A stretch of DNA of 64,000 bases from Neospora caninum Liverpool (lineage: Eukaryota; Apicomplexa; Conoidasida; Eucoccidiorida; Sarcocystidae): NCBI RefSeq assembly GCF_000208865.1, contig NC_018390.1, forward strand, positions 3,738,270 to 3,802,269, given 5' to 3'. The notes below the pieces were generated by a model. That model was not told where the DNA came from and did no database searches. It worked only from the letters and a program-made list of their open reading frames with translations. Below, one piece after another: positions 47,416 to 58,600 of the stretch. The position numbers and the translations under genes were made by a program. Each line of letters begins with the position of its first letter. Position 1 is the first letter of the stretch.

Positions 47416-49630
47416 CGCGAAACAGCCGCTTCCAACCCGCTTCTCTACCATTAAAAAAATTGTGCTGTCTTTCCTTCCTCGTCGCGCCACCGTACCTTCG
47501 GTGAACGACGTGCCGCTCAAACAAAGTGCTGTATTTCTGTATTGATCCCGAACAGCTCTCTAGCCGTCTGCTTCACACAGCCTCGCCTTCTGTCCGAACT
47601 CGCCCCTTCCTTTTCCCTGCTGGTCTCTGTCCAGCGTCGGAAACGCAACTGGAGCCTAGTGGAGTCTCTCCTGTGAGGTTCGTCCGGGACGCACCGACAC
47701 ACACTCAGAGCACACCATAGCATGTGCCACCAACGTAAAAACTTAAAATGTGTGCACACTCTATATCTGATACGTCATCCTGCCTGTGAGAAAAACCCTT
47801 GCTGCTCGACTCCTTGAGAGAGAGGTTCACTATTCCTGCTATTTGATTAGTCAGAGCCGAGCCTCCAAACCTGAAAGTTCCCCACGTTTGCAGACACTTC
47901 ATAGACATCGGCGCAGACACAATTCGCGTCAGAAGACATAAAACTACCACACTGCTTTCTCGCGTTTCAGTGTGTTGCGGTGTGCCCAATACGGGAACAC
48001 GAGAGAGGATCTTTTTACCGCCATGCCCATCCTTCCGCCCTCTGTTGGCTGGCCGCTCTCTGTACCGACATAAAACACGCATCGCCTATTTTGCTTGAGC
48101 AGCCGACGAATTATCTCCTGCTGTGGTATAACACTACCATGTCATCGAATATGAGAGTCAGTTTTATTGTCCTTTTTCCTCGATATCAATGGCCTCACGG
48201 CTCCTCTCATTCAGCTGAGTCTTCGTCAGCGGCGACCTACTTCAGTGGGAAAACAGACATGTACGGCCTACACGCAACTGCGTATCCGTAAGAACGTATT
48301 TTGTCAATAAATGTGCAGTGACAAATCGAGTTAACTGTCGTAATTGCGCACTGATTTGACATACGCGAGGAAAAACTGCGTTCTTAAAAAACCCTTTTTC
48401 TTCTGCTGTCCCTCTGTACTTTATTTCCAAGAGACCACCCCCCCCGGCTCCACCCGTCCCAACCCCAAAGGTGTTTTCCCGTCGCCCTCCCCTCAATGTG
48501 CGCCGGCGAAGAAAAGCAGCAACCTATATCCTGTTTTTGTGCGCTGCGTTGTCGTGTGCTTTTCTGTCTCTATCAACGGGATTATTCTTCTTTGACAACG
48601 GAGAAATCCGTAACGTTCTGTCAGCGGAACGGGTGAGTTCTGGTGTCCGGATTTAAACTGCAAGGGTGGAAGCGAACGGTGAATATGCGTCGCCACTGCC
48701 ACACCACGAGATCGTCCGGGGCAAAGCAGCGGGAGAATGCGGTGGCCGCAGTTTCCATAATATATGAACACCGTGAATAAAACGCACTCTCCCATTTCGT
48801 TGTGCTCTCTACCGCCGCTCACTGACCGCTCCCAGGTCTTTCACTGTCGGCCTGTTGGTATTGCCTTTTCCCTCCCTTTCGGATTCAGTTTCACTTTCCT
48901 TTGTCCCCGCCACCTTTTGGGACGTTTTCTTTTTTCTCGTGTTTCGTCCGTCTCCTTTTTTCCCAGCTTCTAAACGTCTGTTGATGCTCCCGTGTGTTGC
49001 TTTTTCTCCTGTGCTTCTCGATCTTCCGGTGTGCGTACGCCCGGTACGGGTACCATCGCGGATGCTCAGAGTGTTCCGTCTTCGCTTTGTTTCTACTTTC
49101 TGACTGTAAAAGCTGGTCTCCTGTGCCACGTTGCCAAGGAGAATTTTTCCTTCACCTTCTCCCCCCCAAAGGGGGGGGGGCTCTCTCCTCCCTCGTCTCT
49201 TTCTTTTCCGCCCCACTTCGTGCCGTTTATTTGCGCAGGTTCGTTGGGGGTCAGTATTCAGCCTCCACATTTTCCAAGTTACGTTTTTTTTGTGCCTCTA
49301 GTGCCGCCGTTTTTTTCGTTCACTTCTTTACACTCACAATTGCTCCCCATTTGTTATTTTCCCGCCTGCTCTCTGTCGGGCTTCTGTCGTCTTCAACTCA
49401 GCTGTTGTTCTTCGTGTAGTCTGTCCGTTTCTGTATCTCCCCTTCCGCCGTGTATTCCCTTCGAGGAGACTCCAGTGTCTCTCTTGTCGCTGTCTCGAAG
49501 TCAGTCCGAAACTCTCCGTGGGTCTTTTTTGCTTGCATTCTGTGGAAGGAGTGGACTTCCTCAGACGCGTCTGACTCCGACTCCAAGTGTGTCTTTGAAC
49601 TGATTTTTTCATCCTGCAAACTTCCCCGCC
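47416..49630. other. Intergenic and 5' region of NOT1
   Basis: No coding exon is supported. From about 48840 to 49620 the + strand is strongly pyrimidine-rich, which may be a long 5' UTR or promoter. No frame resembling the N-terminal HEAT repeats of NOT1 is seen here. Confidence 0.5.
49161..49180 (+). repeat. C7-AAA-G10 inverted repeat
   Basis: Seven C, three A and ten G in a row can pair into a 7-bp all-GC stem with a 3-base loop. It lies about 450 bases before the NOT1 ATG, probably in the 5' UTR or promoter. Confidence 0.9.
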
Positions 49631-52600
49631 ATGGGGGACCCGGGTGGAGGCGACTCGGTGTTCCCCTCGCTCAAAGCGAGCGGGTCTTCAGCTACTGGGC
49701 CTTCCGCGGGCGCAACCGCGAGTTCACACTCGGGAGCTGCCGGCGGCTCTTTGTGTTCGCCTGGCAATGCGGCCTCGAAAACTGCGACGGTCTTCTCTTC
49801 TCCGTCCACAGGGGGAGGAACGCTTAGCTCCCTTCCTGCGGCGTCGGGCAACACCAGTGGCCTAGGGACGGTGGAAAATGGCCAGAACAGTGGAGAGGAA
49901 GGCAACCCTGGAAAGGCCCCGCTAAGCGGTTCTCCGACAGCGGGCAGCGTGTCCTGTTCGGGTGCGCCTCCGAGTGAAGGGGATGGCGCCGGAAGTTCTC
50001 TGCGGGCGCCGTCCTCGCAAACCACTTCGGCGGGAAATGTTGAGAATGGAGCGAAAAGTGGATCTCCCGGCGGAAGCGGTCCGCCTGGCGGAGCGGGAGG
50101 CGCGCCGCTCTCTCAGGCGCAACAGCTTCTCGCACTCGCCGGCAAGCCTGCACAGGACTTCGAAGCCGAGGTCAATAGCTGCTTTCAGAAGATGTACTCA
50201 GGTGCGGAGGTGTACGGAAGCGCCGCGTCTCCTCAAACTGTGTGTGACTGGTGTATGGCCATTTGGATTCACAGTCGGCAGGATCAGATACGGGGGGCTG
50301 GACGCGTAGATTTCCGCTGTGGCGCCTTCGATCGACTGCGCTTCGAGGGCTCCCGGACCTTCCTGAATCTGTGCGGTCTTGCCGCTTGGCCTTGTGTTCC
50401 CACTCAAATCGGCCTCTGAGGATTTCGTGTGCTTGTCTCTTGCAGGCATCTACTCCGTGGACATGGTAGTCGCTCTCCTCCAGCGGCTGTCGCAGGCCCC
50501 GCCGGGATCACGAGACAGCAGTTTGTTTGTGTCCATGATTCGAACCCTCTTCTTTGAATGCCGCCACTTCCCGAAATACCCGCCTCACGAGCTGGCTCTG
50601 ACGGCAGAGCTGTTTGGCCAGCTCATCCACCGCCACGTCCTCATCAACAGCGGGAACTCGCTCATGATTGCCTTGCGCTGTGTGTTGGAAGCCATACGCA
50701 AAGGGCCGACTTCGAAAATGTTTGTCTTCGGCATCGCAGCCCTCGAGCAGTTTCTGGACCGTATCTTCCTCTTCCCTCAATTCCTCGTCGCCCTCGCCTC
50801 ACTCGCGGAATTGCAGCAGCAGCATCCGCACTACGCCCACTACGCTCAATCCGTTCTTCTGCTGATTCCAGAAAAATACCACTCCCTAGTCGTCTTAGAC
50901 CCTCGCATCGCGGCCTCGCTTCCCCCTATGCCGGACCTGCCTCCTGTGGTCGGAGTCGCCGCAGCGACGCGACAAGCGGCCGGCGCAACGGGTACGCGTG
51001 AGAGGGAAGTAGGGATAGGTGGATTTAGAGAAAAGTGAAACAACCTCCTTTTGGCGCGTCCTTGCATGTTCCCGTCTCTCTGTTCATGCTGTGCCGCCTT
51101 CCATCGTACGTCTGCCTTGGTTCGTTGACTCTGCTCTCTCCTGCGTTTTTCTCCGGTTCCTTTGCCAGTCACGCGTCTTTGCTATCTCGTCTAGGGCCGG
51201 GGATTCCATGTTTTTCTCTTTCCCCTTGTGCTGGTCTCGTTGTGCTCGTGGAACGTTATGATGTTCCGGACCTTCGACCGTTCTCGCTGGAGACCGCTTC
51301 CAGTGGAAGCGCCTCTGGCGGCGCGTCAATGCCGGGGTGCCGTTCCACTGCAGCAGGTCGTAGCCTGTTGTCTTCATCTTGCTTGGGATAGTCGCGTCGT
51401 TCTTTCTCGTTTCCTCGACTGTTGCGAACGGTTCCCGCGGAGCCGCGGTTTATCTCTCACGGTTCTGTGTCTCCGCTGTCCAAATACTCTCTCTGTGTAG
51501 GCGTCGGCGAGGTCGCGCAGACGTCGGAGCCTCCGTCTGCATCTTCCTCGTCTGTGATGTCGGCGATGCTGCCTCCCCCGCACGCGCTCCAACACCCCGT
51601 CGCGGCGTCGATTCAGCAGCAGCTCCAGGCGGCTGCCGCGAAGGTGATGAACTTGTCTTCTCTGTCTCCGGGACAACCTGCGGGTCCGGGGGGCGGTAGC
51701 AGTGCAGGCGCGGCGGCCTTCGGCGCAGGCAACAACTCGCTCCACGGCTTGCCGCACAGCACGTCTTTGATCCAGGGCACTCCGGCGCTTCCGAATCCGC
51801 CGCTCGGGGCCTCGCCTTCTCAGGGGGGGTCTGGAGCGCCCGGCAGCCTCCCAGGGATCGCTGCCCACACCAGCTTGCCAGGGACGACCAGCGGGAACGG
51901 CGCAGCTGCAGGCAACAAGGGCGCCTTGGGCGCGCTTGCTGGAAACGCTGCGGCCGCGTCGATAAGCAGCCACACAGGGGCCCTCGGCGGCGTGCTGGGG
52001 GCGGGGGCGTTGCTGCAGGGCGTCGGTCTCGGCCAGGTGGAAGGCCTGATGAACGACCAGGACATCACGGCGAAGCTGGAGCAGCCTCCGCAGTGGTTGG
52101 CGGACCAGGTCATTGCGGTTTGCAACAGCGTCTGCGAGGGAAATTTGGACGACAAAGCGGAGAGTTTGAAAGAGGTGTTGACAGAGGAGCACGTGCCTTG
52201 GCTGACGTACTACGTCGTCAAGAGTCGGGCGGCAAAGGAACCCAATCTCCACGGGATTTTCGTTCTTTTCATCGAGAAGCTGAAGCTCCCGGGTCTCTGG
52301 GACGCGGTCATCAACATGACCTACGACTGCATTCACGTCCTACTCAAATACGTCGACGAAGCAAAGGAATCGAGCTCGTACAGGACTCTCCTCAAGAACC
52401 TCGGCCTGTGGCTCGGCTCCATCACCCTAGCCAGGTAGGAGCGATTCTGGGGACCGGGTCGGAGGGTGAGGGACACGAAAACGAACGGCTGACACGTACT
52501 CACAGCACCAAACGCTCTTTGCGTGTGCAGTGCGGACGCCCTGTTTTCCCAGTGTATGTGCGCGTGGCTGTCTGTCGGTACACTGGCGTTTTGTCTCCTC

Positions 52601-55600
52601 ATTTCCCTGGCTTTTTCAACGACCGGGGGGACGACGCGGTGCCGAAAACACGTCGCTTCTCTTGGTTCGTTGCACTTCCTGGTCTGCCTCTCTTTGCGCT
52701 TTGCGTCGCGTTTTCAGGAATCGACCTCTGAAGTCGAAGCGAATGGACCTGAAACAGCTCCTGTTCACGGGGTACGAGCAGGGACACCTCGTGGCTGTCT
52801 TGCCGCTGGTGTGCAAAATTCTGGAAGGCATAAAGACCTCGAAACTCTTCAAACCGCCGAATCCGTGGACTGTCGCCGTCATGTCGCTTCTCGCCGAGAT
52901 TCACCTGCAACCGAACATCCGAACCAACTTGGTGTTCGAGGTGGAGGTCCTCTTCAAACATTTGCACCTAAATGTCATGGAGTACCACAACCGCACGGAG
53001 CACTTGACGAAGCGGTCTCCGCCGCCAGGGTCGGCTGACTTCGTTGTGCGCGCAACCGCGGCCACGGGCGTGGCGCCTGCGACCGCGGCTGGCGCGCACC
53101 TTGGAACCGCAGGCACCGGCGTGCCGGGAGGTCCCCAAGGGACTGCGGCGGGCGCTGCGGGGCGACCTGGTGGGGCCGCAGCCGGTGGAGTCCCAGGAGC
53201 CGTTCGTGCGCCGGGTGCGATGGTTGGGCGCCTGCCTGGGGCGTCGGGCCTGTCTCTGAACGCGGTTGCCGCTGCGGCTGCACTCGGCCTGGGGCCATCT
53301 GGCGGCGCTGGCTCGGGCGCAGATCCCTCGTCCTCTCGCCTCGGCGTTCAACATCGAAGGGGTCTCCAGGGCCTTGGCCCTGGCGGTCCTGGGCAACTGG
53401 ACGCGTCCTCTGGAGCCCACGGGCGTCTCATGGAGGCGGCAGCTGCAGTTGCTTCGGCGGCTGCAGGCATGGGCCGGCCCGGTGGAGCCTCGGGGGCCGG
53501 TGTCTCTCTCGGCGGGGCGCCTCAGGCTGGGGTCGGTTCGGGCCCAGCGGTGCCCGGCGTTGGGCTCCAGCAAGGCCCAGGGGGCTCGGGAGGAAGCGCA
53601 CAAAACGCAGCGGCGGTCGCGGCAGCAGGCATGGGGATGCTCCAAAATCCAAGTCAGGGCGAGGGTGGAGCAGGGCCAAGTCCGGAGGGCCTCGAGATAG
53701 GTGGCCATCTGCGTGTGGGGTCGGATGACGGCGCCGGAGGCGTGTTGGCTCTCGGCGGCGGAAGGGACAGTCACCTTCTGTCGGTCGGCGAACCCGGCTC
53801 GTCGGGCGCAGGTCTCATGGGGACGGCGGGAGGCGGAAGTGCCGCGAGTCCCTTCGGCGCCGGCGCGGGCGTCATGGGAGGACCCGGCGCCGGCGGATAT
53901 GGAGGCATGGGGCAACACGCAGGCGGACCGGTGAGACGTGGACGCAGGAACGTGGGGGGGGGGGGGGGGTGAGAGGCCTGATTTGAGGAGTGCAACGAAG
54001 ATGTGTGCGAGATCTGCAGGAGACGGCGCGAACGGGCTAGAGGTTAAGGCGGTGGTGTTTGCGACGAGATCTACACGCGCGTCACTGAAGACAGAAGATA
54101 AGAATCTTGTCAGAGAGGGAGTCGCGTTCGACGCAGTTTACTCGCCACACCGCCGGCGTTGCGCTCCGCGTGCGCCTGGGCTTTTTCCTTCATGCTTCCT
54201 TTGTCTTTGGATGTCTTCCCCGTGCTCTGCAGCCTTCCGCTCATCCTGCGTCTTGGTCCTCGTCTCTCTTCCAGGGCGGAGGCGGGGTCATGACGCCGCC
54301 GCCCCCTCACTACCCCCACGGTGCCCTGCTGCCGCTTCTCGGGTCTCTGGGGGCGTCGGGAGGAGCCGATCAGCAAGGGTCGAATGTGGGGTCTTCGGGC
54401 GTCTTCCACCCTGATCGTCTGCTTCAGAACCTCAGCCAGAGTGTCGTCATTTCCCCCTCGATTGCTCTCCTGTGCATTCAACCCAACCTTCGCCCGCTGG
54501 TCCCGCTCGCGGTGGACAGAGCGATCAGAGAAATCATTTCGGCTGTCGTCGAACGCTCAGGTGCGCCGAGCTGCGTTCTCGTGCGCGCTGATTGCGCAAC
54601 GCGAGGCGTCAGGAGGGGCGAGCGCATAGTTCCAGATGCACTGAAAACGTGTAAACTTGATACATGGAAAGAAAGAGACCGGGGCGCCGTCCGAGAAACC
54701 GGGGGAAGGGGCTGTTGTTCGCGCGAGGCGTGAGGGAAGGAAAAGACGTGCATTCGTGGTGCGTAGACGTCGCATTGACATGTGCGCCACCGGAGGGGTG
54801 CTGGACCTTTTTGAAGATTCTTTCACCCCTGCCGCGTTGCATTGCGTCTTTTCTGGCTGCGTCGCTGAACGCGTTTTGTCGGGGACAACCTAGGCGATGG
54901 GACCCGCGTCTGTGGTCACTCTCTTCCTCGTGTTTTCAGTCACGATCTCCTGCGTCACGACGCGGGAATTAGTGTGCAAGGACTTCTGCATGGAGAGTGA
55001 GGAGTCTCTCGTCAAACGGGCAGCGCACCTCATGGTCGCGTCGTTGGCCGGCTCCCTGGCGCTCGTCACGTGTCGAGAGCCGTTGCGCGTTTCCCTCAGT
55101 CAGAATCTTCGCCAGCTGCTCCAGCCTGCGGCGTCAAGCGACTGCAATGACCAGGTATGCTTTCCGGTTTTGTTACCTAGCTGGAGGACACGTGTCTGGA
55201 GAAACGGATGCGCGTGCCCGCGAGGCCGCGAAAGCCAACTCGGACTGCGCGTGTGCGAGGTTACGGAAGCGCGGGTCTTTTTCTGGACAGGACAGGGGGA
55301 GAAATATAGCCGTCGTGTTTTTCCGGTAGCGTGATCGACAGCGATGCATTCGGCTCGGTCGTCCGGGCGAAACCCCCGTTGCGGGACTGCTACCTGCTCT
55401 GTGAAAAACATCCTCGTTTGCAAGGACTTTTGACGTCTTTCCCGCGGCTCCCCTCGCAGGTGTTGATTGAGCAAGTGGTCCAGATCGTCTCTGCGGATAA
55501 CCTGGAACTCGGCTGCTCCCTCATTGAGCAAGCAGTGGTGGAGAAAGTTCTTCGGGACATCGAGCAGACCATGCAACCTGCGCTGCTGATTCGGCGCCAG

Positions 55601-58600
55601 GCGCGCGAGCGTGGCATTCCCTTTGTTGACACCAACTACATCAACAGCAGTCGGTGGACTGTGAACCTTCCGGAGGCCGTGAAGCTTCGCCCCGTCCTCA
55701 ACAACCGACAGCTGCAGGTGTACAAGGACTTTTTGAGCATCGGCCCGCTGAAGAAAATGCAACAGGATGCCGGGCACAGCAGTGGGATGACGCCAATGTC
55801 GGGAAGCGGGGGGCTCCACTCGACCCAGACGGGCGCGGGCCACGTCGGGCCTGGGAGTCTGGGCGCCCCATCCGGCGCGTCTCCGGGGCATCTCCAGGGG
55901 GCTGGCGGCGCGTCCTCGTCTGTGGGGTCGGTCCAGATGGGCTTGGGAGGCCTGGGCGCGAACAGCGCGACCCCGGGGCTGGGGGGGAACTCGGCCTCGC
56001 ACGGGCTCGGCTCTTCCGGGGCAGTCCCCGGACCCCACAGCCACCAGCTTGGCGCGGGCGTGATGGGCATGAGCGACGCGGGCCCCTCCGGCGCGTTTCA
56101 GGGTCTGCCGGGCAATCAGCTCGGCAGAAACCTGCTCGGCCCGAATAACGGGACGAGCTTTCTGGGAAGAGAGAACCTGCAACATCTCGCCCAGCAGCAA
56201 GCTCAGGTGTCGCATGCGGCCCGACTCCTAGGCCAGCAGCAGGGGAACAAGCTGCTGGCCTCTTTTGGACACACGCAGGGAGCGGGACTCCACCTGCAGA
56301 TGGGAAACGCGTCTGCGGGTCCAGGAGGGCCTTTGGGAGGAGCGGGAGGGGCGACTGCGGGGAACGCGAACGCTTCCGGTCTCCACTCGGCGGGCGACCG
56401 AGCCCTAGGGTCGCCAGCGGCAGGAACGGCCAGTGCGAACCTCGGGTGCGGCGTACGTGAGCCGGTCATGGTGCAGCCGATGGGAGACGCCCATTTGTCA
56501 ACGGTCATGGCCCGACTCGAGGACTGCCTGGTACAGTTGCGGGACGTTGTGCGGGATATCTTCACTTGTCCTCCGATTGTCCCGACGCCGTCCACCATCG
56601 ACACCGTAAGTGCACACAGACGGTATCACGGCAGGCGTGTTTGCGCTGTGCGGTACACTCTTGGAGCCACTTTAGGTACCTCAACGTGCAACGCAATCGT
56701 CAGATTCACAATTTAAAAACGCAAATCCTTTCCGTCTATGCATATGCATACACATATATATATATATATATATAGGCGCAAGTGTATCCGCAGTGGTGTT
56801 GTGTAGATTCGGAGATCGAGCTAGGCGAGACCCGGTGAGAGGGGAGGAGACAGAAGTGTCGACGCGGAGGAGTCTGGAGCTCGAACGGGACACGAGACGC
56901 CGCAGGACAGAGAAGCGGGTTCACGGAGGGGCGAGAGCCTCAGAGTTGCACAGTCTGGTCTTTCTTTTTTTGCGTCCCGAGCCGCATCTCCTTTCCAGTT
57001 GTTTGCCCGTGGTCCTTTGTGTCTGCAGTACTCCACGCCAGCTGGAAGCCAAGCGTGCGCGCTGCCTGTGCCTCACTGCGCGACGCCAGTGCTCACAGTA
57101 TTTGCGTGCCTGCCTTCGAATCACGAAGTGTTCCAGTTGATTCTCGCGGTCTCGGCGATCGCAGGCAGCTGTCCACGCGTGGAGGAAGTTGCCCCGACGC
57201 TGGCCCACAAGCTCATCAAGAGCGTTTTTGAGGGCGCATCTTTGGCAGCCAGTAGAACGAGTCATAACGCCATTCGAGGAATCGATCCAACAGGTGCGCG
57301 AAGGAAAGAGGGATTTCTGGCGCGGAGCTTGGAATCGAATTGGGCGGGGGGGGGGGGGGGGGGTCGAGTGGAACGAAGGGAGGAATCCGGGGGCAAAGGG
57401 GACAGGCCCTAGAGAGAGAAAATGCATGAGGGTCGCTTTCGATCCTTTTCGTTGCTCCGCTTTCGACGTACGCTACTTGTTTTTCTCGCTCGGTCCTGCC
57501 ACCGTTTCGGTGTCCGCGTGCAGTGTCTATCGGTATCTCGCGAGTTTTTTGTCTCGTGCGACCTTTTCGCGTTTTCCTGTGCATGCGCCCGCCCCCCCCC
57601 TTTTGTCTTCCCCACTCCTGCGACGCGGCTCTCTGTGCGCCACTGCTGCCGGTCTTCAGGCCTTTACATGGAAGTCTTCTTCGCCGTTCTCGCGGCGCTC
57701 CGCCGGCAGAGCGATGTGGTGTCCAAGCTGGCCGGGGAGGTCTTGAGCATCTCTTGTTCCTCCGCGACAATCCCTCCGAAAAAGAGCAACACGACGGTGG
57801 CGGCGGGTCTCGTCCGCTACCGTCTCGTGAGTTTGGCAGCCTTCGACTTGGTTCTCGCAAACCACTTGGACAACGGCCGAAACGTGGCGGTTCTGGAATT
57901 CATTCTGGCGCTTCTCAAGACTCTCCTCGACCAGAGGGCCATCACCCCAGCCGATTTGCCAACCACATTCAAAACCCTCGCTGAGGCTCCTGCGACGACG
58001 CTGCCCGCCAAGCTGGTTCAACTCAAAGGCTGGCAACCGCTGCCGATGGCTGAGGCCAGAACCAAACTCGTTGAAGCCTTCCGCGAAGAGGAAGAGGACC
58101 GAAAAGTAAGGCTCGCCACTCGCAAATCGAAAACGTTCCTAAAGCTCTCTATACGCACATGTACACACCCATGCATATATACATCTGTATCGGTATATTT
58201 AAGCATAGGTTCCCGGGATTGGTTTTGTGAGGGCTTGGAGTTGTTTGGTCGGGCGCCGCTGCCGAGAGCTGAAGTGCTGGCGTGGCGTGTGGAGTCGTTC
58301 ACACCAGGCTGGGCTGCGCGAGTGGTGGCTGTGGGTCAGGGACTCCGTGTGGTTTCAGCTGCTTCACCTCGCCTCCTGGCTGCTTCCTCGCGTCAGCCTC
58401 CGTTTCCGTGATTGCAAATGGATTTCGTTTTCGGCCTTTGGAATTTCGTCGCCGTGTCCCGTTTTTTCTTCGTGCTTCTGGCGTTTTGCGGAGTTCCGCA
58501 CATGTGTGGCTCTGAGCGGGGTCTCGGGAGTTTCATTTGCTGTGCCTGCGCTGGCCGGCGTTCCGTGCAGAAGAATCCTCGCGAGCGGCTGACGACGATG

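Noticed and set aside
55100..56215. 371-codon open frame on the minus strand
   Set aside because: Shadow of NOT1 exon 55460-56605, whose sense translation matches CNOT1.
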